From Chrysogorgia sp. JL179-B06 (Eukaryota > Cnidaria > Anthozoa > Scleralcyonacea > Chrysogorgiidae): a stretch of 64,000 bases of DNA. The stretch covers positions 176,001-240,000 of the forward strand of contig JAYKKM010000132.1 of assembly GCA_035772405.1 (NCBI GenBank), given 5' to 3'. Below, piece by piece: positions 43,926-56,274 of this stretch. A model generated the notes under the pieces. It was given only the letters and a program-made list of their open reading frames with translations, made no database searches and was not told the DNA's origin. The number at the start of each line of letters is the position of its first letter. Positions within the stretch are counted from its first letter, which is position 1. Position numbers and translations under genes: made by a program.

Positions 43926-46900
43926 CATACCTTTGCCTTGACCACGTTCAATGCAAGTTCACATGGTTCAATGAGGCCAAACGACATTGTGTTATTTTTA
44001 GCCTCCCTGCATTTGTTTTTAGGGGTAAGCTAAAGGGCAGGTTTAGCCTCCCCCTAAAAATGACTGTGTGTGTGTGGGGGGGGGGGGGGGGGGGGGGCTA
44101 CCCTTTGGGTTGCCCATAAGAATAATAGTTCTTCCGATCATCATGGTATTTACAGTTACCAAAGTGATATCTAAATTATGAAGTTGTAAATATAGGTATA
44201 GCTGCACTTGTATTAGCTAGAGAACCTATGACAACCCATTATTTTCAAAAAACATGATTATATATCAAGTTTATATTGTAAACTATTTAAATTATCTACA
44301 TATAAATTAAATATCTATATATTTGATACAGTCAAACTACAATATCTATATCTTCAACTCCTTACTGTAAATTCATGAAAAACTTCAAAAAATACTCACC
44401 ACTAGGACAGTTCTCTATACGTAATAGTTGTGTTGCTGGCGTTCTTTTTAGAGATTGTGGAATGATTCATCTACAATACTTCGAATAATTCGCCGAGTCC
44501 TGGAATTCAGTGTCAAAGTCTAATCATGCTATTCTGCAAAATATGTATAGTGTTGTTCACAAATGAATTAACAACAGTTTGTGTCCTCTTTGAATTTGAG
44601 AATACAGGTTGCACTAGAGTCTTGATCTGGCCATTTCTTGTTTTAAATACAGCAAAGTATTGGTGATCACATCACATGCAGGCATTAGTGCATTACCATC
44701 TCGCTGCATTGCGTGCCAAATCCAAGCCCTCTTCTATATCATTGTCCGTCTGTATCTGGAACGGCATGTTCGTTAATATTGAAGAGATCAGCGTGTTTGT
44801 TGACAACGTGTACCATTTATAATATATCCACAGAGAAGATGAAAATTTGGGTCATTATTCCCATTTAATTCCTATGATTGTGACCGAGATGATAGACAGA
44901 AAATAGCCAGAAATCCAACAGATACGTTGCACCGGTAAACAGTCATGCTGGATCGACAAAATACAGTACTTTTCTGGTCCAATTGTCCAAAAGCATTGTT
45001 TAAAAGCATTGTGGCAAAGGAGGCCACAAAATCACAAATAACCGGTATCCGGGACTATGTTTATTTCCGCGTTTCAACGAAAATTCGTACTTAGTAGGGG
45101 TAGGGCAGGGTAGTGTTGTTATACATCTGAAATACTTTTTTTTGATTTTAAAAACAATGATGATTATTTATTGGTATCATGAGAATTATTGCTAGTCCAG
45201 AACTTATTTTCCTTAATTATTTTGTCGCTTGCTATGTATAAATATAAATTTTTGTCATGCCAAGTGTGGGTGAGTCGCTTTGGTCGAATTTTGTCTTTTG
45301 TGACGTCAGACACGTGATAGTCGAATACAAGAGCGCGTGATTTGATTTGAATTCATTTTCACTGGACAGTCGCATCATTGTTCGTTATTATAAAGAAGGG
45401 TTCGTGTTCGACGTTTGGCAAGTTTGTTTCAAGGAATGGATGTATCTACGGTAATTATCTTACTTACAGTAATGCATGCAATAGTAATTGATGTTATTGA
45501 ACTTTATATCGTGGAAAATTAATTCTACGCAGACGTTTTTGAAGAAAATTATCTATGTTGCGAAGTAGTTCAATAGAGATCTATTATCGTATCTTACAAT
45601 CTACCTTATCTTAAATACATTTACTTGTATTAATAACGTTAGCTTTTATTTACTGTTTAGGTATTTGGTTCTGAGTTGTTCGAGGCTTTGTCTAAGAGGC
45701 GTTCGTGAATAAACGCTAAGTGTCTAGAGGAAGAAGAGGTAAGACGATGTGTCGTTTATTTTTTGTCCTTGCCAATTTAAACATTAGAAAGTATTTAAAT
45801 ATCACTTTCGTTTATACCCAAAGAATCTGGTAAGATTACCCCTCGTAATTTGTTTGATTAAATCAACAAAATATGTTTATAATTGTGCTTTATTTCCATA
45901 ATTTGCGTATTGACTAGCCAATTTTCAAGATGGCGTCATGGCGGCTGCTTCTTTTACAAATTTCGGCTAGAGGCAGGAATGGCTCCGACTCCTTATTCGT
46001 CAATACAATACAGCCGGGGGTTAGTGCTAGAAAACTCGTTAGGCGGGTTAGGGATAGAAAACTTGTTAGGTGGGGGGTTAGGGTTAGGACCTTTGTTGTT
46101 TTGGGGTTGGTTACAGTTCTCTCTCCACATTTCGAGCAAAGAAGTCTTTATTGACCAATATGGAGCCATTCCTGTCTCTCGTCACATCTTCTTTTACACA
46201 CTGCGGCTAAATACAGGAATCGCACACCACTTTATAGTAGATTACACCAAGTCCTCAATATATGTGGTAGTGATTTATAGGTTATAGTAATTACAGTTAG
46301 TATATTAGTATTATCAATATTATGGTTATTTTTGAGGTTTCCTGTACTTAAACAGGTTTGCGAAACGAAACAACTATTTGCCTATTACTACGAGGTGGAT
46401 AATAATAACCGACCCCAAAACAACAAAGATCCTAACCTCGCCTAACGAGATTTCTAACCCTAACCTAAATAGAAAACTTGTAAGGCAGGGGTTGGGGTTG
46501 GTTAGGATCTTTGTGGATTTGGGGTCGGTTATTATTATCCACCTCGTTAGGCAAATTGTTGTTTCGTTTCGAAAGCCTGTTTATGTACAGGAAACCTCAA
46601 AAATAACCCTAATAGCTCTAATATTGATAATACTAATATACAACATATAATGAGGACTTGGTGTAATGTACTATACAGTGGATGTATGATTCCTGTATTT
46701 AGCTGCAAGTTATTTTACCATGTGGTCCAAAATGTGGACCAGTTGACGGAGGTTGATGGATATACAGTAGTGTATAATGCTACTGACTACTCAAGTAGCA
46801 GGGTGGATGTTTCAAAATAAATTTATACAGTTTGTATTTTGATAAATAACTGCATTTTTCAGATATTTGTTAAATAACAGTTTTCTAATATTAAAGAAAG

Positions 46901-48892
46901 TTGGCAGATACACCATCAACATAGTCCTAACCCCAAACTTACCCCTAATCTTAACCCTACACCGAATACTAACCCTAACTCTTACCATAATGCTTTATTT
47001 TAGAAATAACAGCTGATTTTAGTTTTGAATTATACTACCCATAGTCTACATGTGTGTGACATCATTTTGGGATTTATATGAAACTTCACCCATTTTATTA
47101 GCTGAGTTTTCGTCCTTGACATCATTGATTGTAAAAGGACTTTGGTCTTTTTACTATTCATGTTGACACTCAGGTCTCAGGATGTCCTTAGAGTTGAATG
47201 ACAGGTACTATATGCCATTAATAAGTATTTTTCTGTGTTTTTTTCAGTTTATAGATTTTGAACTGTTGGAGATGACAAGAGATGAGTTAAGCTATGGGGA
47301 TAAAGGGTTAAAATAATCCACTTACGGAGAGGCCGGAATGGCTGCTTTTAAAGAACCTTCCCAGGTAAAATGAAACAGGACTGTTTTAAATGTTTTACTT
47401 TTATAATTCAATGACACCCTTAATATCATAGCAAGAGACTTTCCGGGATGGAAATCATAATCGTAAGATAAATACTAGTTTATCTTACCAGCATACTAGT
47501 GCAACAATGCTTTATAAAATAAGTTGTGTCTTACGCACGCTGTGATTGGTCAGTTACCATGTTTATATCAGGCTATATAACATGGATGGATTACGCCATC
47601 GTGATACGCCATCAATTAGCCATCCTACGCCATCAATTAGCCATCATACGCCATCAATTGGCCATCATACGGCATCAATTAGACATCACGGCGCCATCAT
47701 ACGCAGTAAGGAGAATTTACGCGTTGATAAAAAAGATATTTGTACATTTTATTTGCTTTCTCTGGGTTATTTTATAAAAGAAATAGAAAACATTTTTATC
47801 CGTGTTCCCATACGTTATATAAACAATCGTGGAAGTTTGGGAGAACTCAAAATCGCGTGGAAACACTCCACTACGGGCTCGTGTTCCCACTATGATTTCT
47901 CGTTCTCCCAAACTTCCACTCGTGTTTATATAACTGTATGTAAACACGGAAAATGTTTTCTATTTCTTAAATATCGGTATAGCATCGAAACTAATACCAC
48001 CATACTGGTATCAGCTGCATAACATGAATAACCTGCAAAAATATCAATACACCACCCAACTTTATTAGAAAGCACTTTGCTGTAACTCCCATGAGTTGCA
48101 GCAAAGTGCTTTCTAATAAAGTTGGGTGGTGTATTGGTATTGTAACCATTTACATAACCACACTGAGCTCTAGATACTAATGTATAATTTTTGTTTCACA
48201 GACTGTCAAGGAAACACCTTTCTCACAGATGAGATGAATTCTACACCCAAATCAGTGGCACCGTCACTTATTCCATCTTCGCCTACCACCGTACCTGCAT
48301 AATTATCTTCCATACCACCTTCAACAACAACCTCACTGATGGAGGATGAGGGAAGTAGTGACAGTACAATCTTTCCATTTGATCCTGTGAACTGCTTAAC
48401 TCCAGAACTTTATTGCCAGCAACTTCATGTATGTATATTTGAATGATACCATGCAAGTTAGGCAATGTGTCACCATTGTGCAGAAATATTACATTTCATT
48501 TGTGTTCATATACCAATCACACCATTTATTAATAATATTCAAGCAATAAACAATTCACATGGTTGATTCACAAATTTCATGGGACATTACCATGTCATGT
48601 GTGTACGCTTGCATGTCATGGCTACAGAGTTTGTCGGTTGACCGAGTCAATTCTGAGTCCGAGTTAAGTCCAAGTCAAATTTCTGAGTCATAAAATATGC
48701 TAAAAATGCTAATTATGAATTTACAGCACTACTTCTCTGAATTTAACTAATATCTGTAACTTCTCTCTTAACTTTATTTTATTCTTGGAGAGATACCCAC
48801 AATAAATTAGTGGCAACCCCATTTGTTTACACTTTTAAGTGGGGAGATACCCAATCTATGTGTTGACCCCATTAGAGTTCATCTTCTTCTTA

Positions 48893-49610
48893 AAGTGCCT
48901 GTACAGCCCTTTCGTTTTTAGTTATCTGTATGGAGGATCAAAAAATAGCTGATAAGTTATTTTACAGTTTTTGATTTGGACTTTTCGTTTAGAAGATATT
49001 TTGCATCCAAATTAAGAAATGTAAGCAAATTCCGATTAAAAACCGAAAACGTATTTCTCCCAATTCTGGAGTCTGGAAACTAGATTGTGACGTCATTTAA
49101 GAGATGATTCCAGGATCTTCCCAGCTTCGTAGACAAACGAGCTCGATTCCCAGATTATACTATAAAATTGATCGTTTATGTTGAACTATTCAATCATGCC
49201 AGACAGATACGCAGTGTATGGATGTTCTAATGACGCGAATTTTAAAGAAAAATATCTGTCCATCGTATTATTTACTTGAACGATACTTTACTAGTTGCAC
49301 GATTCCTTACTTGAACGATACGCAGACAGTAAATATGAATATCACATAGAGATCTTGCAGTGTGTTTAATACAGTGTTTACAAGTTCCCCAAGGCAAAAC
49401 ACACATTCGTCTCTTAAATGACGTCACAGTGTGGCTCGTTCCAGGCCTTTCTAATTTGCGGCTTTTTTATATAAATAGCAATGTATAAAGAGTGATATCT
49501 TCCAAACGGAAAGTCCAAATCAAAAACTGTAAATTAACTTATCAGCTACTTTTTCATTCTCTATACAGATAACTAAAACACAAAAGGGCTGTATAGGCAC
49601 TTTAAGAGAT
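48893..49610. mobile_element. 0.7 kb foldback MITE, mirrored copy
   Basis: Same element as 31421-32135: AAAGTGCCTGTACAGCCC at the left and CTGTATAGGCACTTTAAG at the right. Confidence 0.75.
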
Positions 49611-50487
49611 ACAGTATGTAAAAGAGTGGTGGTAACCCCAGTGTGCAATAGAAAACTTTCACTCTAAACCAGAGTTGCATTACGCACCATCTCTTATCAA
49701 TTACCTGCATGGTTACCCTATAAACTGTTCACTGTGTAGAATCAATCTTCCTTGCATACTAAATCATATATTTTTTATTTTAGGATGATAACGAAGAAGA
49801 TATTGGTTTGAAAGTGTAGCATGCAATGTTCTTCCCCTAAATTGTTGTCAACTGGGACATTGAAGCAGATACATTTCTTATCCCTCATCACTGAAGGAAT
49901 ACTTGACATCAAATTTAAGTCTTTCAAAATTGTTATTTACCTTTTTAAGTATTAAGCTAGTCTGCTAGTATACATGTGTTTAGAATTTTGCTGAAGGAAA
50001 CGTAGATTATTCAATACACTCGTAGTTAACAGTACATTGAGGTTGATTAATCCAATTTGACCAATATCCAAATTGGTTGAAACTACCATGATTTAAATGT
50101 TTACCAACTTAAAATTGATATTGGTTACTATAGCAAGAATATTGGTTAAATTAACCAATATTTAATAGTTAGTGACCAATATTTAATAGTTACAGTGACC
50201 AATATTTAATAGTTACAGTGACCAATGTTTTATTGGTTTAAACAACCATTATATATTGGTACTTACCAATTCATATTGGTTACTGTAACCGAGGTAACTT
50301 GGTTAAAACAACCACCATTTAATTGGTCAGAACAACAATTACCTATTGGTTGTTTTAACCTTTTAATTTTTGGTCATTTCGACCATAATATCAATTGGTT
50401 GAAATGACCAATTTTTAACTGGTTCTCTCAGACTCATTCAGAATGACTTTTTTTTTTGGTTATTTTAACCAATCAGTTTTTACAGTG

Positions 50488-51715
50488 CGGTCATATGGCG
50501 CAGCCCAGACGATGGTTCAAAGCAACCATCTTTTAGTCCAACATGTACCTTACCTCTGTAAAAAGAACCTTGGATATCTTCTGGGATAGAAATGTCAAGA
50601 TGTACACTTGGAATGAGTTTCAATTTCGTAAAATCATGGTCTCCAACTTGGAACTTTGTGTTCATGTCGACTAACACTTGTTTTCCACGTTCCGCTGAAG
50701 CAACGGGAAATCCGGGTTCTCCTATTTTGATTGTGTGCTTATCATCGCAACTGATATAGGAACAGAATTCTCGGAATTTGATGGCGAATTCTTTCTGGTA
50801 CCTAAATAAAGATGAAGCGTAGTGCACGTCTGCATGTGATTTCCTGAATTGACGCGCTTGAACCATGAATTTAATTCGAAGAGTTCCTTCATGCCTAGTG
50901 GCACTGAGGGAATTGCAACGACGTGGCCAAAATTGTAAACGTAACCATTGTATTGAAGGTATTGGTATACCATCGCCACACTCCTTTACTACCGAGTCAT
51001 ACAAATGCCTGGTGTTCATCTCTGTGGCAAGATGCGTAACAACATCACCATCACTGGTAGTTGGGTCGTGACGTCTATCGTCAACAGCGGTCTCCACCTG
51101 TCTTTCAATGTACTGTTGACACTTTTCAAGAAACACTGTGTACTCCTGCGGTCGTCCTGTATTATTGACACGAAGGTCAAATATTAAATCCGGGTCCTCT
51201 AATTCCAACATCTCAGAAACACGTGCGTCAACTTCCGCTTCAGTTAAGCTTGAAGCTGCTGATCTGTCTCCTGTTAGCCTTCTGTATGCTTCTCTGAGAA
51301 TAGCTGGCTTACTGTTGGTAACAACCAAAGTTATGTACAAATTCTCTCCTCATGGCTCTTGTGTGATAATGCGGAAGCTTCTCCTTTATAACACCAATGT
51401 TTCTATTATTCCTTTCAAGGTAATCTGGTGCTTCATCACCCTCTAAGGGTACCTTCCAAATAAAAGAAATATGTTCCTTGGCACCAGTGTATGTGAACAA
51501 GACACATTTCACAGGCACTTGTAATTCTTTGAAAAATGTGTATTTTGTGGTTGGTTCCACTGGTGAATAATCATTAACACAAATAATTTCATACATCTCA
51601 GCATGAGCAATTGCTGTGTGCAATTGTTTATATCTAGCTTGAAAAGTAGGCTTAATGACAGCTGTACTTCGTAACAATTGCACTCTATCGGTTTCTGTGG
51701 CACTTCGAACAGTGG
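50488..51715 (-). pseudogene. DDE transposase-like gene, N-terminal and first catalytic block
   Basis: From about 51715 downward the frame reads TDRVQLLRSTAVIKPTFQAR, a domain with YTGAKEHISFIWKVPLEG, then REFVHNF. A shift near 51335 leads to a 286-residue frame with SKPAILREAYRRLTGDRSAA and an all-helical Asp/Glu region. IPSIQWLRLQFWPR follows, then IKFMVQARQFRKSHADVHYA. Next comes FCSYISCDDKHTIKIGEPG, with the probable first catalytic Asp in SCDDKH, and GSFYRGKVHVGLKDGCFEPS. The frame is cut at 50487 by the CACTG element and resumes in phase at 41919. The 5' end is lost at a gypsy LTR. Confidence 0.6.
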
Positions 51716-51883
51716 TATAATAAGGCTTTTGTTTTAATACGAGCAAGTGTTGAATACTTGAAAGCTCACAACAACGACAACGCGGGCGCCACCGGATAGC
51801 GCCCTTACTAACTACATACAAATACTTTATATTACGTGACTATATAATGTATCATAATAATGTATCAGTCACAGACCGTCACA
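51716..51883 (-). repeat. Gypsy 3' LTR (partial limits)
   Basis: On the minus strand a polypurine tract GAGGGAAGGGA (plus-strand 51884-51895) is followed by TGTGACGGTCTG. The LTR contains a TATATAGTCACG segment and ends near TTATTATACCA at the DDE gene. It truncates the DDE gene at its 5' side. The far limit is approximate. Confidence 0.55.
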
Positions 51884-51926
51884 TCCCTTCCCTCATAGAG
51901 AAAGACTTAATCAAAGTGTGTTCTAA

Positions 51927-52089
51927 CTAGATCTCACTAATCAGTCGCTTTGTCTGCTTCCTTGTACGCGACGAGCGCCGGGGTTCTGTGGCCGCCTGTT
52001 GCGTATCCACAGGTTCCATTAGTGGCGCTGGTTCCATTAGTGGCGTTGATTCTTTGGGTAGATCGCGCTCGTTGCCTGTCGTTTGGTTA
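51927..52089 (-). pseudogene. Ty3/gypsy Pol C-terminus
   Basis: The minus frame reads ESTPLMEPAPLMEPVDTQQ and then RRSSRTRKQTKRL, stop at 51927. A short Pro-rich spacer followed by a basic Arg-Arg-Ser-Ser-Arg tail is the usual end of animal Ty3/gypsy polyproteins. The upstream part is cut by the CACTG element at 52090. Confidence 0.6.
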
Positions 52090-53060
52090 CACTGCACGAA
52101 AAAATTGATTTACGACAGCAGTAAATACGAGGTAAATATATCGTGAATACCGTATTTAGTCAGATTTGCGCGAATTTGCTCAAAATCGGATATGGTGTTT
52201 GCATTGGATTCACTTCGCTGGTAAACGAGGTGAATACCGTTTTTACGCTAAATTTAACACCAAGTGCAAATCCAAACCAAATATACACATTTGTTATGAA
52301 TTTACTACAAAGTAAATGCGAAGTAAAAACCATATTTGCGCTCATTTAACCAAGTGGTAAATATTGTCAAATGTTATGTTTGCCATTATTTGCAAAGGTA
52401 GTAAAAATGTAGTAAATATGGCGTAAATCTCTTATTTACTCATGTTTGATCAGGAATCGGATTTGATGTTTGCATTGGATTTACTTCGCTGGTAAACGAG
52501 GTGAATACCGTTTTTACGCCAAATTTAACACCAAGTGCAAATCCAAACCAAATATAGACATTTGTCATGAATTTACTTCAAAGTAAATGCGAAGTAAAAA
52601 CCATATTTGCGCTCGTTTAAGCAAGTGGTAAATATTGTCAAATGTTATGTTTGCCTTTATTCGCAAATGTAGTAAATATAGCGTAAATACCTTATTTACT
52701 CATGTTTGATCAACAATCGGATTTGCATGTTTACATTGGATTTACTTCGTTAGTAAACGAGGCGAATGCCGTTTTTACGCCAAATTTAACACGAGTGCAA
52801 ATCTAAACCAAATATAGACATTTGTCATGAATTTACTTCACAGCAAATGATAAAGTAAAAACCATATTTGCCCTCATTTAGGGAAATGATAAATATTGTC
52901 AAATGTTATGTTTGCCTTTATTCGCAAATATAGTGAAAATGAAGTAAATATATAAAAATAGCGTAAGTACTTTATTTACTTATATTTGCTCACGAATCGT
53001 ATTTGTTTGCGTTGAGTAAACGAGGAACAAGCCCAAATCCAAACCAAATATAGACATTTA
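52090..53060. mobile_element. End of CACTG transposon with GTAAATA array
   Basis: The border reads CACTGCACGAAAAAATTG. It is followed by about 0.95 kb of GTAAATACGAGGTAAATA-type words in three diverged units of about 280 bases (each with AAACGAGGTGAATACCGTTT). No partner end is seen, so the element extends right, possibly beyond the window. Confidence 0.65.
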
Positions 53061-53401
53061 TTATGAATTAATATAATATACATGTACTTGATATATAATT
53101 TTCCTGTATGATATCATATAATATAATGTAACATAATGTAATCTAGTATCATATACCAAATAATCTCTTCTGGAGTTGTTTGAGGTTAAATTAAACTAAC
53201 TTTTCAACTACTTCTTGTCAATTTTAAATACACTAGTGACCAACAATACACATTTCCTAAATTTGCTTCAATATGCACAGGCAATGGCTCCAGGTTAGGT
53301 TTGGTAAGACAAAATCACCTCCACTCGGAGCCATTATTGTGTGGAGATCAGAGCAAATCCAGTCTGTTGAATTTGTTGCTGGTTAAATAATAAAAATCCA
53401 G

Positions 53402-53737
53402 GTGCAGCCTGTAAAGCCCACTTTCATAGAAATGAAAGGATTTAAGTCATTTAACAGTAGTAGTACCAAAAAAACCCAGAAAGGCATAAAGACTCAAAAA
53501 GGCATAGGTAATAAAAAGTTTATAAAAATGAAGGTTATTCATGCTAAGTTTAATATAGTTTTTAAACAACTGACACCAAATTCATTTCATGCACTGTGTG
53601 CCTGCAGAACCAATTTTCTTAATGTTAAAAATATTAAAGCACATGTAAGTTCAATGTTTTTTGCACATTCACTGCCTGACAGCCCATGCAGGGTGGCTTG
53701 TAATCAATGTGGAATTGCCAAGCACATTTTTTCTTAG
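53402..53737 (+). CDS. Unrecognised 111-codon frame
   Basis: An intact frame starting MQPVKPTFIEMKGFK with a Lys/Ser/Gly-rich region. Cys residues are scattered in the second half. It may be an exon of the element beginning at 52090. Nothing is recognised and it may be spurious. Confidence 0.2.
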   Translation: MQPVKPTFIEMKGFKSFNSSSTKKTQKGIKTQKGIGNKKFIKMKVIHAKFNIVFKQLTPNSFHALCACRTNFLNVKNIKAHVSSMFFAHSLPDSPCRVACNQCGIAKHIFS

Positions 53738-53842
53738 TCTTCGTTTCTGTAAATAAATAGTAAATACAGTAAGAGGTGTAAGTCATTAAATATAAAAAAA
53801 CAAAAGCAATACAGTAGTTACACTTACAGCACTGTTGGTTGA

Positions 53843-54187
53843 CTTAAGGTGGCTCGATAGTTAAATCATGAGAAATTGCATCATTTTTACATTTGAGAAC
53901 TTTATAATGCAGATCTGAGCTTCATTCTAGTTCATTGCATAGCTCTAGTGGGGGTCTTGATTACTAAATTACTTGTAGCATTTGCATATCCTGAGAAATT
54001 GTGTATAAGTGGCAGGCTTTACGCAAATTAGGTTTCGGGGATTTATTGGAAACAGTTTCTCCATTCAGGTTAAATTGTAGGTATAACAATTTTCAATAAT
54101 CAAGACTACCATAGAACTATGCATTGCAAAATAATCTATGTGAAAATAATGCAATTTCTCACAATTTAGACTATCGAATCACCTTAA
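53843..54187. mobile_element. MITE with CTTAAGGTGGCTCGATAG ends
   Basis: Left CTTAAGGTGGCTCGATAGTT and right CTATCGAATCACCTTAAG are inverted, with ATGAGAAATTGCAT and ATGCAATTTCTCA-like arms. A relative lies at 55170-55470. Confidence 0.7.
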
Positions 54188-54873
54188 GGGTGTTCGGACG
54201 TATTTCGATTTGCAGACCTTACATGTATATCCGTTGCTAAGGAAACTTAGAATTGACAAAATTTGCTATAGAATTTCAGTTTAAGAATCCATCAAGACAG
54301 TGTGTATATGGTATATGTGGGCAAAACTCTTTCGTTTGGTAATGTCATCGAAATATGAAAATTCCTATAATCTTCGAAGGTTTTTAAGAAAAATTAATTT
54401 GTTACATGTGATTAGAATCTGGACGGTTACCTTCATAAAAGTATGCATGGTTTTAAGAATTTTTCACAATTTTTCACACATTTTTAAGAAGATATCAGAT
54501 TTGTAAGGTCAATAAACACAATAAAATTTTTATAACTACGTTTTTATTTAATTTATCAATGAATCCATACGTACTTTTTTGTAGGAAGTAATTTAGGTTT
54601 ATATGACACCAAAAATATAACATACTGTCAAAAATGACGAAAATTATAGAGTTTTTGTGTTTGTTGATGACGTCAATGTGACGTCATCAAATACGTCAAT
54701 AGACGAAATAAGTTTGCCAACATATTCCAAATATAAAATATCTTGGTTATACCTTGATTATATCTTGGTTATACCTTATTGTCCACTCATGAAGTATATT
54801 GGGCACTAAATGACCTGTCCTTAGCTGCTTAGCAACCAGTGTTTAGCAACGGAATACGTCCGAACACCCTTAA
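54183..54873. mobile_element. 0.69 kb element, TTAAGGGTGTTCGGACGT ends
   Basis: TTAAGGGTGTTCGGACGTAT at the left and ATACGTCCGAACACCCTTAA at the right are a perfect inverted pair. The interior has CCGTTGCTAAG/CTTAGCAACCAG-like pieces but no gene. It sits exactly against the neighbouring MITE, sharing CCTTAAG. Confidence 0.85.
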
Positions 54874-54889
54874 CCCCCAACATGCATGA

Positions 54890-55810
54890 TGGCTGAGGTT
54901 AAACAAAGTGAAATAACCTGGAGTCGGTTATTCAAAGCTTGGATAGCTTATCCAATGGATATATCCTATCCAGTACTGAATATATTTTCTATCCATTGAA
55001 TGACCATCTGAGAAAAATAGCAAGTGAATTAATATCACCATCATGTTTTCAACAACATATTCAACTGCTATTTTTTGTCAGATAACTATTGAATGAATGA
55101 AAAATGAATCGACTGGATAGGACTTAATTATCCACCAGATAAGTTGGTATCCATGCTTTAAACAACCAGGTAATAAAATAATTTGCATAGCTCTAGTGAG
55201 TAGTGGGGGTCTTGATTATTAAAAGTTTTATTCTTGTAGCATTTGCATATCCTGAGAAATTATAATATGTATATTGAAAGTGACAGGTTTTATACAAATT
55301 AGGTTTGGGGGTAAACTTTGAAGGTATAAAACTTTTCAATGATCAAGACCACCATTAAAACTATGCAATGAACTATAATGAATTTCAGATTTGCATTGCA
55401 AAATATTCTATCTATGTGAAAATAATGCAATTTCTCGCAATTTAGACTACGTTCCGAGCCACCTTAACCCCCAAGCTGGATGATGGCCGAGGGTCCCCCC
55501 TTGATGAGTATAATCAGCTGGCATTAGATAAAGTAAAATAACCTGGAGTTGGTTATTCAAAGCCTGGATAGTTTATACAATGGTTATATCCTATCCAGTG
55601 AATATATTTTCTATCCACTGAATGACCATCTGAGAAAAATAGCAAGTGAATTAATATCACCATCCATGTTTTCAACAACATATTCAACTGCTATTTTTTT
55701 CTCAGATAACTACAGTATTGAATGAATGAAAAATGAATCGACTGGATAGGACTTATCCACCAGATAAGTTGGTATCCATGCTTCAAACAACCGGCCCCAG
55801 GTAATAAAAT
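54890..55810. repeat. Duplicated MITE block
   Basis: The foldback AACCTGGAGTCGGTTATTCA (54916) to ATCCATGCTTTAAACAACC (about 55170) recurs at 55540-55800 with a few differences. The segment between the two (about 55170-55465) is a diverged copy of 53940-54187. The block arose by a roughly 600-base segmental duplication. Confidence 0.65.
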
Positions 55811-56159
55811 AACAAAGACAGCTGTTTTGGACAATAAATGGAACAGTTTCATTTGGAAATGCTTATCCGTAGAAATTATTCAAAAGTCAGAGTACTCAAT
55901 GTATGATAGTGTATATATTTCTAAAATACTTACTGAATTCAGTCTACTTCAGCTCACTGATCTTGGTCAGATGTCTTGTTCCTTAATTATTAGGGACTGC
56001 TTTTTTGTTTTGATGTACATGTAGCAATGCACTGCAACTAAAATGTGAACAAAAATGGTTGAATTAATAGATACAGAGGCAAACATTTTACAATGAACAC
56101 TAGCATTTGAAATAGCTGCGCCCATGATCAACACTATTTTTTTAAATATTATAGAAACT

Positions 56160-56240
56160 GAGGAAACATGAGTGAAAGTTTGGGAGAATGAGAAATAGGC
56201 CGAGGTGCAACTGTCCACTGCGATTTCAAATTCTCCCAAA
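56160..56240. repeat. Small hairpin, GTTTGGGAGAATGAG
   Basis: Inverted GTTTGGGAGAAT and ATTCTCCCAAAC arms, related to the hairpin at 33059-33251. Confidence 0.7.
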
Positions 56241-56274
56241 CTTAAATCACAAGTGTTTCAGTATTAACTGTATT

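Larger units (their letters stand above)
41920..50487 (-). mobile_element. 8.6 kb CACTG transposon, TTGGTTA arrays (right copy, inverted)
   Basis: Both ends are clear: CACTGTAAAAACTGTTTGG at 41920 and CCAATCAGTTTTTACAGTG ending at 50487. The flanking 2-bp duplication is CG. It is the same transposon as 30502-41177 in opposite orientation: for the outer parts, left and right coordinates sum to 81028, and for the inner parts to about 83084. Arrays of GGTTA/TAACC words lie at 41920-42300 and 50040-50487. It interrupts the DDE-like gene without loss of bases. Confidence 0.85.
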
